Source: an uncultured Lachnospiraceae bacterium (GTDB lineage: Bacteria > Bacillota > Clostridia > Lachnospirales > Lachnospiraceae). From it: DNA of 64,000 bases. The stretch covers positions 1 to 64,000 of the forward strand of contig CADACD010000010.1 in NCBI GenBank assembly GCA_902786365.1, in the 5' to 3' direction. Shown here piece by piece: positions 31,654 to 42,200 of this stretch. Below the pieces are notes generated by a model that ran no database searches, was not told the DNA's origin, and saw only the letters and a list, made by a program, of their open reading frames with translations. Numbering within the stretch: position 1 is the first letter of the stretch; the number at the start of each line of letters is the position of its first letter. Made by a program: the position numbers and the translations under genes.

Positions 31654-34008
31654 ATGGAAAATAATAATTCCGGAAGAAAGAAAAACGTGACAGGTAATTC
31701 CAAAGGAGTCCACAAGAGAGGCGACGGGCTTGGAACAGGACCTGTTGGAAGAAGTGATGGGTATTCAGGCAGAACCGGTTCGTCAGGAAGTTCCGATTCA
31801 GGTGCAAAGAGAAGTTCAGGAGCCAAAACGAACCCATTAGCAATTATTGCACTTATTATAGTGGCACTCGTAGGTGGCGGTGGCGGACTTTCATCATTAC
31901 TTGGTGGAAGTTCCGGTTCAGGTGATGGCAGCGGCAGTACTGCTTCACTGTTTGGAGGATTTTCTGGAAGTTCCTCCTTGTCAAGCTGGACAAATGGCAG
32001 CAATACAGGAAAGCTCAATACAAATGTTTCAGATAAAGCGGAGGCAAAGAGAACGAATATCATTGGAAACGGAAGCGATGTCATTACTATCATGGTTTAT
32101 ATGTGTGGTACAGACCTTGAGTCAAAATATGGTATGGCAACCAATGATATGAATGAGATGCTCAAAGCCTCATTAAATAAAAATATCAATATTATTATCT
32201 ACACAGGCGGATGCAAAACATGGAAAACAAAGGGCATCAGCAGTCAGGTTAATCAGATATATAAAATATCTGACGGAAAATTAGAGCTTCTTGTCGCAGA
32301 TGATGGCAATAAGGTGATGACAGATCCTAACACGCTGACAAGTTTTATTAAATACTGTAGTACTAATTATCCGGCAAACAGAAATGATCTGATTTTCTGG
32401 GATCACGGTGGCGGTTCTATCAGCGGTTATGGCTATGATGAGAAAAATGCCAAGGCAGGTTCGATGGACTTGTCGGGAATAGACACAGCGCTTAAGAATG
32501 CAGGTGTAACTTTTGATTTCATAGGTTTTGATGCATGTCTGATGGCAACACTTGAGACATCTTTGATGGTGAGTAATTATGCAGATTACATGATTGCATC
32601 AGAAGAGACAGAGCCAGGTATCGGCTGGTATTATACAGATTGGTTAAATGCACTTTCGAAAAATACTGCAATGCCTACAATCGAGATAGGCAAAAATATT
32701 GTTGACGGATTTGTTGATGAGTGTGCGAAGAAATGTAAGGGACAGCAGACAACACTTTCTGTGGTTGATTTGGCTGAATTAAAGGCGACTGTTCCAGAAA
32801 AATTATCAGCATTTTCAAAAGAGACAGGCAATACAATCCAAAGTGATAATTACAAAAAAATATCGGATGCAAGAGCCGGTGCGAGAGAGTTTGCAACATC
32901 ATCAGGAATTGACCAGGTGGATTTGGTAAGTCTTGCAGTAAATATCGGAACAGACAGCGCAAAAGATTTGGCAGATACACTTCTTAGCTGTGTGAAATAT
33001 AACAGAACATCTTCTAATATGACAAATGCATATGGTATTTCTATCTATTTTCCATACAGAAATGCAAAACGTGTCAACAATATAGCGACAACATACAGTC
33101 GTATAGGAATGAATACGGAATACACAAAATGTATCAAAGCATTTGCGGGAATGGAAGTTGGCGGACAGATTTCATCGGGTGGAGCATCCTCACCGGTTCC
33201 GTCACTTACAGGCGGTTCGGGACTTGTACAGACAATAGGTTCAGAGGCGATTTCATCACTGTTATCATCATTTTTGTCAGGAAGAAGTATATCGGGAATA
33301 GATGATGAAAATACGGAATATATGAACGATTCGGAAGTATTTGATGCAGAAAGAGCAGCACAATATATCGCAAATCATCAATTTGACAGTTCATTACTTG
33401 TGTGGAAGCAAGAGGATGGAAAACATCTGATGGAAATTCCGAAAGAACAGTGGCAACTGATACAGTCATTGCAGATGAACATGTTCTATGATGACGGAGA
33501 GGGGTATATTGACCTTGGGCTTGACAATGTATATAGTTTCACAGATGACGGAAAGTTGATTGGAGAGTCTGACAATACATGGCTTGCGATAGACGGGCAG
33601 CCGGTTGCTTATTATTTTGAGAGTGAGATAAAAGAAGGAAATTCACAGACCATCATAGGGCGTGTTCCTGTGATGCTTAATGACGAGAGAGCGAATCTGA
33701 TTCTTGTATTCGATGATGACAATCCTTACGGATATATTGCTGGTGCAAGATATGATTATATTGATGGTGAGACTGAGACAATAGCGAAAGGTATTACAGA
33801 GCTTTCCGAGGGAGACAAGATTGATTTTGTGTGCGATTATTATGCGTATGACGGAACATATCTTGACAGTTATTATCTTGGAGAGCAGACATCCTACAGT
33901 TCATCAATGGAAATTAGCAATGTGGATGTTGGTGGGGACTCTATGATAACATATCTGCTCACTGATATCTATGAGCAGGAGTATTGGACACCGGTGGTGC
34001 CTTCGTAG
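31654..34008 (+). CDS. Clostripain-family (C11) cysteine peptidase, membrane-anchored
   Basis: This 784-residue protein contains a clostripain-type peptidase domain, a caspase-like fold that usually cleaves after arginine or lysine. The domain starts near residue 143 (ITIMVYMCGTDLE) and has the catalytic His251 in FWDHGGG and Cys295 in GFDACLM. A Gly/Ser-rich cytoplasmic N-terminus of about 60 residues precedes one membrane helix (about 61-73), and a second Gly/Ser-rich linker follows. The C-terminal 230 residues form an uncharacterised domain. It is probably held on the outer face of the membrane. AAAGGAAAGG precedes the ATG. A palindrome covers its promoter. Confidence 0.88.
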   Translation: MENNNSGRKKNVTGNSKGVHKRGDGLGTGPVGRSDGYSGRTGSSGSSDSGAKRSSGAKTNPLAIIALIIVALVGGGGGLSSLLGGSSGSGDGSGSTASLFGGFSGSSSLSSWTNGSNTGKLNTNVSDKAEAKRTNIIGNGSDVITIMVYMCGTDLESKYGMATNDMNEMLKASLNKNINIIIYTGGCKTWKTKGISSQVNQIYKISDGKLELLVADDGNKVMTDPNTLTSFIKYCSTNYPANRNDLIFWDHGGGSISGYGYDEKNAKAGSMDLSGIDTALKNAGVTFDFIGFDACLMATLETSLMVSNYADYMIASEETEPGIGWYYTDWLNALSKNTAMPTIEIGKNIVDGFVDECAKKCKGQQTTLSVVDLAELKATVPEKLSAFSKETGNTIQSDNYKKISDARAGAREFATSSGIDQVDLVSLAVNIGTDSAKDLADTLLSCVKYNRTSSNMTNAYGISIYFPYRNAKRVNNIATTYSRIGMNTEYTKCIKAFAGMEVGGQISSGGASSPVPSLTGGSGLVQTIGSEAISSLLSSFLSGRSISGIDDENTEYMNDSEVFDAERAAQYIANHQFDSSLLVWKQEDGKHLMEIPKEQWQLIQSLQMNMFYDDGEGYIDLGLDNVYSFTDDGKLIGESDNTWLAIDGQPVAYYFESEIKEGNSQTIIGRVPVMLNDERANLILVFDDDNPYGYIAGARYDYIDGETETIAKGITELSEGDKIDFVCDYYAYDGTYLDSYYLGEQTSYSSSMEISNVDVGGDSMITYLLTDIYEQEYWTPVVPS

Positions 34009-34074
34009 TTACGAAAAATAGTTTATCATAGAAAATATGAGAGAAACAGCTATAATAACTTTGAAAGAAAAGAT

Positions 34075-34103
34075 TTGCCACATTCGCAATAATGTATTAT
34101 AAT
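34075..34103 (+). promoter_or_regulatory. asnS promoter
   Basis: TTGCCA at 34075-34080 (5 of 6) and a perfect TATAAT at 34098-34103 are separated by 17 bp. The leader to the asnS start is about 105 nt. I found no T-box in it. Confidence 0.75.
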
Positions 34104-34216
34104 GTAGCTTATGTTAGAAAATACTGTAAAACTTTGGTATCGCTGAGACAGATCAAAACACAGACAGGAAAAACAATTAGCATACCAGAGTCAGAAACAG
34201 GAAACGAGGGAAAGAA

Positions 34217-35608
34217 ATGGATTTAACAATTATAAAAGATTTGTACAGAGAGACTGACAAATATGTAGGTCAAGAAGTCACAGTAGGTGGCTGGGTGAGA
34301 AGTATTCGCGATTCCAAGACATTTGGATTTATCGTATTAAACGATGGAACATTTTTTGAACCACTCCAGATAGTGTATAATGACAAGATGGAGAATTTTG
34401 AAGAAGTATCAAAACTTAACGTAGGTGCGGCCGTTATAGTGAAGGGTATTTTGGTTGCAACGCCTAACGCAAAGCAGCCTTTTGAGATACAGGCAGATGA
34501 GGTGACAGTTGAAGGAGCATCAGCCCCGGATTATCCACTTCAAAAGAAGAGACATACTTTTGAATATCTGAGAACGATTTCACATTTAAGACCGAGAACG
34601 AATACATTTCAGGCAGTATTTCGTGTACGTTCTCTTATCGCTTATGCGATTCATAAATTTTTCATGGAGAGAGATTTCGTTTATGTGCACACTCCACTGA
34701 TTACAGGAAGTGACTGTGAAGGTGCTGGCGAGATGTTCAGAGTGACAACGCTTGACATGGAGAATCTTCCGCTTACAGATGAAGGAAAGGTAGATTATAC
34801 AAAGGATTTCTTTAATAAAGAGACAAATCTCACCGTCTCTGGACAGTTAAATGGCGAGACTTATGCAATGGCATTTAGAAATATTTACACATTCGGACCA
34901 ACATTCAGGGCAGAAAATTCCAACACAACAAGGCATGCAGCAGAGTTTTGGATGATAGAGCCGGAGATGGCATTTGCAGATTTGAAGGATGATATGATGC
35001 TTGCTGAGGCGATGCTCAAATATATCATCAGATATGTGATGGAAAATGCAAAAGAGGAGATGGAGTTCTTTAATAGTTTTGTTGACAAGGGATTGATTGA
35101 CAGACTGAATGGTGTGTTAAACTCTGATTTTGGTCATGTCACATATACAGAGGCAATTGAGCTTTTGAAAGAGCATAATGATAAGTTTGATTACAAGGTT
35201 TCATGGGGCTGTGATTTGCAGACAGAGCATGAGAGATATCTTACAGAGGTTATTTTTAAGAGACCTGTATTTGTAACAGATTATCCGAAGGAAATCAAAG
35301 CATTTTATATGAAGTTGAATGAGGATGGCAAGACTGTTGCTGCTATGGATTGCCTCGTTCCGGGAATCGGTGAGATTATCGGCGGAAGCCAGAGAGAAGA
35401 TGATTATGACAAGCTTGTTGCAAGAATGGATGAGCTTGGATTAAATAAAGAGGACTATGGTTTCTATCTTGACCTTAGAAAATATGGTTCTACAAGACAT
35501 GCAGGATTTGGACTTGGATTTGAGAGATGCGTAATGTATCTTACAGGTATGGCAAATATCAGGGATGTCATTCCATTCCCAAGAACAGTCAATAATTGTG
35601 AATTATAA
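34217..35608 (+). CDS. asnS: Asparagine--tRNA ligase
   Basis: This 463-residue class II aminoacyl-tRNA synthetase charges tRNA-Asn. The N-terminal OB-fold anticodon-binding domain ([14 protein letters not shown]) is followed by the catalytic domain with motif 2 ([10 protein letters not shown]) and motif 3 ([13 protein letters not shown]). The sequence [13 protein letters not shown] near the C-terminus fits AsnRS rather than AspRS. GAGGGAAAG precedes the ATG. It is a single-gene unit with its own promoter and a downstream hairpin. Confidence 0.95.
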   Translation: MDLTIIKDLYRETDKYVGQEVTVGGWVRSIRDSKTFGFIVLNDGTFFEPLQIVYNDKMENFEEVSKLNVGAAVIVKGILVATPNAKQPFEIQADEVTVEGASAPDYPLQKKRHTFEYLRTISHLRPRTNTFQAVFRVRSLIAYAIHKFFMERDFVYVHTPLITGSDCEGAGEMFRVTTLDMENLPLTDEGKVDYTKDFFNKETNLTVSGQLNGETYAMAFRNIYTFGPTFRAENSNTTRHAAEFWMIEPEMAFADLKDDMMLAEAMLKYIIRYVMENAKEEMEFFNSFVDKGLIDRLNGVLNSDFGHVTYTEAIELLKEHNDKFDYKVSWGCDLQTEHERYLTEVIFKRPVFVTDYPKEIKAFYMKLNEDGKTVAAMDCLVPGIGEIIGGSQREDDYDKLVARMDELGLNKEDYGFYLDLRKYGSTRHAGFGLGFERCVMYLTGMANIRDVIPFPRTVNNCEL

Positions 35609-35713
35609 ACTGGTGTCGGATGATAAGCCGGTCGGCTGAAAACCGAAGGTTTACAGCGTTATTAGGTTCACGAAGTGGTTCTGATAATCATGTAACAACA
35701 TAACATAGAGAAA

Positions 35714-35762
35714 AGCGCACAAAGAAATTATAAAATAAATGAATTTATAATTTTAGTGCGCT
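35714..35762 (+). terminator. Hairpin after asnS
   Basis: AGCGCAC (35714-35720) pairs with GTGCGCT (35756-35762), and an inner AAATTATAAA/TTTATAATTT pair extends the stem. The T tract is weak. It lies about 105 bp after the asnS stop codon, before the penicillin-binding protein gene. A wobble-rich hairpin also spans about 35658-35686. Confidence 0.6.
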
Positions 35763-35827
35763 AATAATTTATTATCATTTTAACTGTTTATGACAAGCCT
35801 GCATAGATACTTAGATGGAGGATTATT

Positions 35828-38704
35828 ATGGCAAATACCAATTATGGTGGGAAAAATACAAAAAAACCCGGAACAAATGTTAAAAGTGGGAAAAGTACAC
35901 AGAATAAAAAAAATACGCAGTCAAACAAAGGTGCCGGAAATAAAAAGAATACACAAAGAACTGAAAGTGGACAAAATACCGGAAGCACACAGGGCACAAA
36001 GTACAGACAAAATACCGGAAGTGCGCAGAGTACAAAGTACAGACAAAACGGCAGAGGTACGCAGAATACAAAGTATGCACAGAGAAACAGAGAGATACAT
36101 CTTATTGAAGGAGTACAGAATACAAAGAATGCACAAAATCACAGTGAAATGCAAAATGTAAAAGGTACTCAAAATAATAGAGGAACGCAAAATGTAAAAG
36201 GTGCACAAAATAATAGTGGAACGCAAAATGCGAAGAGGGTACAGAATAATACCGGATTGCAAACTACAAAAAGCATGCAGAATATGAATGCTGTGGGTAA
36301 TCAGAATCCGTCAAAAAAGAAAAATGTAAGGCAGAACTGTACAAAACAGAATAGTAACAATATAGGTATTAAAAAGATAAAAAATGCAAAGGTAAAAGGA
36401 AAAAAGAACAAACCAATCAGTAAAAAGAGAAGAATCATCAGAAGAATTTTGTTAGGTATTATGCTTATCATTATGTCAGTCATGATGGTCTTTATTTTTA
36501 AATATGGACCTAAATATATGGAGTACCAAAAAGAGGCAGAAAAAATCGTCAAAGAAGGTGGGATTCAGGCGTTTAAGCAAAACCAGACCAGTACCATATA
36601 TGACAAAAATGGAAATATTATTACAGAATTGTCAGGTTCGCATGACGCTTATTATATTGAGGATGCTAACATTCCAAAGTATGTCAAAGCGGCATTTGTG
36701 ACAACAGAGGACAGAAGATTTTACTCGCATGCAGGTGTTGACATGAAAGCAATTGTCAGAGCATTTGTGGAGTATGTCAGAAACAAAGGTGTGATTACCC
36801 AGGGTGGAAGTACCATCACACAGCAGCTTGCAAGAAATGTATTTCTTTCACATGAGGTATCAATGGATCGTAAATTAAAAGAAATGTTCATTGCAAAGGA
36901 GATAGAAAGGAAATATTCCAAAAAGCAGATTTTGGAATTTTATATCAATAATATTTATTTTGGAAATGGTTTTTATGGCGTTGAAGCAGCGGCAAAGGGA
37001 TATTTTAACAAATCAGTTACAGAATTGTCATTAGCCCAGATAGCATATATCTGCTCCATACCAAATAACCCGACACTTTATAATCCTTTTACAAACAATG
37101 AAAATACCCTAAAACGTAAAGATAGAATTTTGAAACAGATGTATGAGCAGGGAGATATAGGGAAGAGTGAGTATGATGAGGCAATTGCTGAGAAAGTACT
37201 TCTCAATCCACAGGAAAGTGAAGGAAGTAATTATGTGGAGACATATGCTATCTATTGTGCTACGCAGGCTCTTATGAAAGAATCAGGATTTCAATTTAAA
37301 TATTACTTCTTAACAGAAGGAGAAGAAGAAGATTACAACGAAGAATATGAGGAACTTTATAACAGGATTTCCGGAAATCTCTATACAGGGGGTTACAAAA
37401 TCTATACGAGTATTGATATGGACATGCAGAAAACACTTCAAAGTTCTCTTGATGAACAATTGGAGGATTATGATGAGTTGGATGACAATGGAATCTATAC
37501 TTTTCAGGGTTCAGCAACCTGTATTGATAATGAGACAGGAAAAGTGGTTGCTATAGTAGGCGGAAGAAGTCAGAATTACAGCGGATATACGCTTAATAGG
37601 GCATTTCAAAGTTACAGACAGCCGGGAAGTACTATCAAGCCAATACTTGTATATACACCTGCATTTGAGAAAGACAGACTACCGAGAACCATTGTGGAAG
37701 ATGAGCCGATTGAAGACGGACCGGTTAATTCGCCTGATGTTTATGATGGAGATATTACGATAAGATATGCAGTTGAAAAATCAAAGAATACAGTTGCATG
37801 GAATTTATTTGAGAAGCTTGGAATAGATGAATGTATCTCTTATTTAAAACAAATGAATTTCCATAAAATTGTGCCTGATGATTATGTACTGCCGATGTCA
37901 ATAGGTGGTATGACATATGGTGTATCAACACTTGAGATGGCATCTGCCTATGCAACACTTGAAAACGATGGGGTATTTCGTTCACCAACATGTATCGAAA
38001 GGATAGTGGATGTAGAGGGTGATACATTAGTGGATAATACCGGTGATGCAGGCGATGATAAGAGTACAATTGAAGTGAAAAGGGTATATGACACTAACGC
38101 ATCAAGAATGATGACAGATGTATTGATGGGTGTTCTCACACAGGGAACCGGCGTGAAGTATAATATAGATGATGCCATATGTGCAGCTAAAACAGGAACA
38201 ACAAATGACAACAAGGATGTATGGTTGTGCGGATACAGCCGGTATTATACCACAGCAGTCTGGGTGGGATATGATATGCCTAGAGAAATCAATGACGGAA
38301 TAGGAAATACATGTGCAGGTTACATATGGCAGAATTATATGTCAAAAATACACAAATATCTCGAAGAAAAAGAATTTGAGGAATTTGAAATCAATTATGA
38401 TGGCATGAAATATGATGGTGAAGGTTACTATGAGGAGGAAGAAGAATCGGAAGAGGAATCTTCTGATGAGACATCACAGACAGATACAACCAGTAAAGAA
38501 GGGGAAGAGAAGACTAAAGAACCAAAGGAAACAAAGGAAAAAGAAACTCCAAAAGAAGAGAGCACCACATCTGCCAAAGAAGAGACAACAACAATAGAAG
38601 AACCTGTATCATCAGGTGAGCCGGACACTTCTGAACCGGAAATGCCACAAGAGAGTGAGACGACAGAGCCGGCTGTTGAAACGGATGATAGTAGTACAGA
38701 ATAA
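35828..38704 (+). CDS. Class A penicillin-binding protein (PBP1a-like) with repetitive N-terminal tail
   Basis: This 958-residue bifunctional enzyme polymerises and cross-links peptidoglycan outside the membrane. About 200 cytoplasmic residues rich in N, Q, K and T precede a membrane helix at about 205-225. The transglycosylase domain has E294 in TTEDRRFYSHAG and GGSTITQQLARN. The transpeptidase has the SxxK serine S601 (QPGSTIKP), SKN at 652-654 and KTGT at 788-791. The C-terminus (from about 865) is an acidic E/T/S/P-rich extracellular tail. Both tails are unusual additions. GGAGGATT precedes the ATG. It is transcribed alone. Confidence 0.95.
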   Translation: MANTNYGGKNTKKPGTNVKSGKSTQNKKNTQSNKGAGNKKNTQRTESGQNTGSTQGTKYRQNTGSAQSTKYRQNGRGTQNTKYAQRNREIHLIEGVQNTKNAQNHSEMQNVKGTQNNRGTQNVKGAQNNSGTQNAKRVQNNTGLQTTKSMQNMNAVGNQNPSKKKNVRQNCTKQNSNNIGIKKIKNAKVKGKKNKPISKKRRIIRRILLGIMLIIMSVMMVFIFKYGPKYMEYQKEAEKIVKEGGIQAFKQNQTSTIYDKNGNIITELSGSHDAYYIEDANIPKYVKAAFVTTEDRRFYSHAGVDMKAIVRAFVEYVRNKGVITQGGSTITQQLARNVFLSHEVSMDRKLKEMFIAKEIERKYSKKQILEFYINNIYFGNGFYGVEAAAKGYFNKSVTELSLAQIAYICSIPNNPTLYNPFTNNENTLKRKDRILKQMYEQGDIGKSEYDEAIAEKVLLNPQESEGSNYVETYAIYCATQALMKESGFQFKYYFLTEGEEEDYNEEYEELYNRISGNLYTGGYKIYTSIDMDMQKTLQSSLDEQLEDYDELDDNGIYTFQGSATCIDNETGKVVAIVGGRSQNYSGYTLNRAFQSYRQPGSTIKPILVYTPAFEKDRLPRTIVEDEPIEDGPVNSPDVYDGDITIRYAVEKSKNTVAWNLFEKLGIDECISYLKQMNFHKIVPDDYVLPMSIGGMTYGVSTLEMASAYATLENDGVFRSPTCIERIVDVEGDTLVDNTGDAGDDKSTIEVKRVYDTNASRMMTDVLMGVLTQGTGVKYNIDDAICAAKTGTTNDNKDVWLCGYSRYYTTAVWVGYDMPREINDGIGNTCAGYIWQNYMSKIHKYLEEKEFEEFEINYDGMKYDGEGYYEEEEESEEESSDETSQTDTTSKEGEEKTKEPKETKEKETPKEESTTSAKEETTTIEEPVSSGEPDTSEPEMPQESETTEPAVETDDSSTE
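36116..36295 (+). repeat. Five 36-nt coding repeats in the PBP N-terminal tail
   Basis: Residues 97-156 consist of five 12-residue units of the type Q-N-x-K-x-x-Q-N-x-x-x-x. Units two to four are closest to each other (QNVKGTQNNRGT, QNVKGAQNNSGT, QNAKRVQNNTGL). The region is cytoplasmic by topology and probably disordered. Confidence 0.8.
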
Positions 38705-38749
38705 ATAATGATGACATTTATACCTGTATGTTGTTTTATAAATATCAGT

Positions 38750-38778
38750 TTGACAATGAAGTGAAATATTAGTATAAT
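38750..38778 (+). promoter_or_regulatory. ileS promoter (full consensus)
   Basis: TTGACA at 38750-38755 and TATAAT at 38773-38778 are separated by 17 bp, a perfect sigma-A match. Transcription should start near 38785, leaving a leader of about 420 nt that contains the T-box. Confidence 0.9.
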
Positions 38779-38784
38779 AAATTC

Positions 38785-39128
38785 CGAATATGAGTAAAGG
38801 CAATGATGGAGAATGTCATCTTCGTGAAAATTACAGAGAGTCCGTAATGGTGTGAGCGGATATGAGTAGCGGTTATGTAGTATCACTCCGGAGCTCCGAG
38901 CTGAATATATAATTAAAATCGATGTTTAGAATAAGATTTGTTGTCTGATTATATTAGTAAGTGGCGGCGTTTTTCCAACGTTAAAAGGAACGCATATTAT
39001 GATAAGCCATGATAACAGAATAGAATTGGATTCTATGAATAAAATGCTTATCCGTATGTCTGTAACAGGTGGTTTTAAACGATACGAGAGCTTTCGTCCT
39101 ATTACAGGAGCAAGCTCTCTTTTTGATT
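38785..39128 (+). promoter_or_regulatory. T-box leader of ileS (isoleucine specifier)
   Basis: Stem I elements are visible: CAGAGAGTCC near 38833-38842, GGTGTGAGCGG near 38849-38859, and CACTCCGGAGC from 38884. The specifier codon just before that last block is ATC (38882-38884), for isoleucine. TGGT at 39070-39073 can pair with the acceptor end of tRNA-Ile. The terminator stem GAGAGCTT (39086-39093) with AAGCTCTC (39112-39119) is followed by five T. An alternative pairing of CTGTAACAGG with CCTATTACAG would form the antiterminator. Uncharged tRNA-Ile should allow read-through into ileS. Confidence 0.9.
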
Positions 39129-39205
39129 TATGATGCCATTAAAGTAAATTATTGACATTTTAATTCAATCTATAGCCAAATATCAATAAGGAAAGGAAGA
39201 GAAAA

Positions 39206-42200
39206 ATGTACGAAAAGGTATCAACCAATCTTAATTTCGTAGAAAGAGAAAAGAAAACAGAACAGTTCTGGAAAGACAACGATATTTTTAGAAAGAGTAT
39301 GGAAAACCGCAAGGAAGGGGAGACTTATACATTCTATGATGGACCTCCTACAGCGAACGGCAAGCCACATATCGGTCATGTGCTTACACGAGTTATCAAG
39401 GATATGATTCCAAGATACAGAACAATGAAAGGTTATATGGTTCCAAGAAAGGCAGGATGGGACACACATGGGCTTCCTGTTGAACTTGAGGTTGAAAAAC
39501 TTCTCGGACTTGATGGTAAGGAACAGATAGAAGAATACGGACTTGACCCATTCATTACAAAATGTAAGGAAAGCGTTTGGAAATATAAAGGAATGTGGGA
39601 AGATTTTTCAGGAACAGTAGGTTTCTGGGCAGATATGGACAACCCATATGTCACATACAATGATGATTTCATTGAGTCAGAGTGGTGGGCATTAAAGCAG
39701 ATTTGGGATAAAGGACTTTTATACAAGGGATTTAAGATTGTCCCATATTGTCCGAGATGTGGAACCCCGCTTTCAAGCCATGAGGTAGCCCAAGGGTACA
39801 AAGATGTTAAGGAACGTTCCGCAGTGGCAAGATTCAAGGTAAAAGATGAAGATGCCTATATTCTTGCATGGACAACAACTCCTTGGACACTTCCGTCAAA
39901 CGTTGCACTTTGTGTGAATCCGAATGAGACTTATGTCAAGGTGAAGACAGCTGATGGTTATACTTACTATATGGCAGAGGCTTTGACAGAGAAGATTCTC
40001 GGTGGTGACAAGCCGACAGCTCCGTTTGAAATTGTAGAGCGCTATGTGGGTAAAGATTTAGAAGGAAAAGAATATGAGCCGTTATTTGACTGTGCCTTAG
40101 ATATTGTGGCAAAACAGCACAAGAAAGGCTACTATGTTGTATGTGACACATATGTAACACTGACAGATGGTACCGGTGTCGTTCATATCGCACCTGCCTT
40201 CGGTGAAGATGATGCAAAGGTAGGACGTAACTATGACCTTCCATTTGTACAGCTTGTCAACAGCAAGGGTGAGATGACAGAAGAGACTCCATATGCAGGT
40301 GTATTCTGTAAAAAAGCAGACCCAATGGTATTAAAAGACCTTGATGCGAAGGGATTATTATTCGATGCACCGAAGTTTGAGCACAGCTATCCTCACTGTT
40401 GGAGATGTGATACACCACTTATCTACTATGCAAGAGAGTCATGGTTTATCAAGATGACAGCAGTCAAAGATGATTTGGTAAGAAATAATAATACAGTCAA
40501 CTGGATGCCGGAATCAATCGGTAAAGGTCGTTTTGGGGATTGGCTTGAAAATATTCAGGACTGGGGTGTTTCGCGTAACAGATACTGGGGAACACCACTT
40601 AATATCTGGGAGTGTGAGTGCGGATGCCAGCATGCTATCGGAAGCCGCGAAGAGTTAGAACAGATGAGTGGCAATTCGGAAGCGAAGACAGTAGAGCTTC
40701 ACAGACCTTATATTGATGCCATCACCATCAAGTGTCCACAGTGTGGTAAGGATATGCACAGAGTGCCGGAGGTCATTGACTGCTGGTTTGATTCAGGAGC
40801 AATGCCATTTGCACAGCATCATTATCCGTTTGAAAATAAAGAGATATTTGAGCAACAGTTCCCGGCACAGTTTATTTCCGAGGCAGTTGACCAGACAAGA
40901 GGATGGTTCTACTCACTTATGGCAGAGTCTACATTATTGTTTAACAAGGCACCATATGAAAATGTTATTGTGCTTGGTCATGTACAGGATGAGAACGGAC
41001 AGAAAATGTCAAAATCAAAGGGAAATGCAGTAGATCCGTTTGATGCACTTGCAGAGCACGGTGCAGACGCCATTCGCTGGTATTTCTACACAAACAGTGC
41101 ACCATGGCTTCCGAACAAGTTCCATGCAAAGGCTGTAACGGAAGGTCAGCGTAAATTTATGGGAACACTTTGGAACACATATGCGTTCTATGTTCTCTAT
41201 GCCAATATAGATGAATTTGATCCTACAAAGTATGCGCTTGAATATGATAAGCTATCCGTTATGGACAAATGGCTATTATCGAAGTTAAATTCTACAGTGA
41301 AGGCAGTAGATGATAATCTTGACAAATATAGAATCCCAGAGGCTGCAAGAGCCTTGGATGAGTTTGTGGATGAGATGAGTAACTGGTATGTAAGACGTTC
41401 AAGAGAGCGTTTCTGGGCAAAAGGAATGGAGCAGGATAAGATAAATGCTTATATGACATTGTACACAGCACTTGTGACAATCTCAAAGGCAGCAGCTCCT
41501 ATGATTCCGTTTATGACAGAAGACATCTACCAGAATCTTGTGAGAAGCATTGATAAAAATGCGCCGGAAAGTATTCACCTTTGTGACTTCCCGGTTGTAG
41601 ATGAGAAGTTGATTGATAAGAAGCTTGAGGAAGATATGGAGGACCTTCTTGAAGTCGTTGTAATGGGACGTGCATGTAGAAATGCATCTAATATCAAAAA
41701 CAGACAGCCAATCGGCCAAATGTATGTGAAGGCAGACTTTGATTTGTCAGAGTTCTATACAGATATTATTGCAGATGAGCTGAATGTGAAGAAAGTAGCA
41801 TTTACAGACGATGTCAGAGATTTCTCTTCTTACAGCTTCAAACCACAGTTAAAAACAGTAGGACCGAAGTTTGGCAAGCAGTTAAATGAAATCAGAACAG
41901 CACTTGCGGAAGTTGACGGTAATGATGCAATGGATGAGGTCAATGCGACAGGTACACTCAAGTTAAGTCTTCCAAGTGGAGAAGTTGTCCTTGAAAAGGA
42001 CGATTTGCTGATAGATATTGCACAGAAGGAAGGCTATGTATCAGACAGTGACAACAAGATTACAGTTGTGCTTGATACAAATCTGACAGAAGAACTTTTA
42101 GAGGAAGGTTTTGTAAGAGAAATCATCAGTAAGGTTCAGACAATGAGAAAAGAAGCTGGATTTGAGGTAATGGATAAGATTACGATTTACGCAAAAGACA

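Noticed and set aside
31632..32093. A long proline-rich - strand open frame opposite the clostripain gene start.
   Set aside because: It is the shadow of the Gly/Ser-rich coding region of the real gene and has no ribosome site.
34133..34150. TTTGGTATCGCTGAG upstream of asnS looked like a T-box sequence.
   Set aside because: It lies only about 25 nt after the predicted transcription start, too little for a stem I, and no terminator or specifier was found.
35790..36161. A 123-residue + strand frame overlapping the penicillin-binding protein start.
   Set aside because: It is an out-of-frame reading of the repetitive tail; the real gene has GGAGG at its start and full catalytic domains.
39152..39176. 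A second ileS promoter with TTGACA at 39152-39157.
   Set aside because: The only -10-like sequence (TATAGC) is 13 bp away, too close for a sigma-A promoter.
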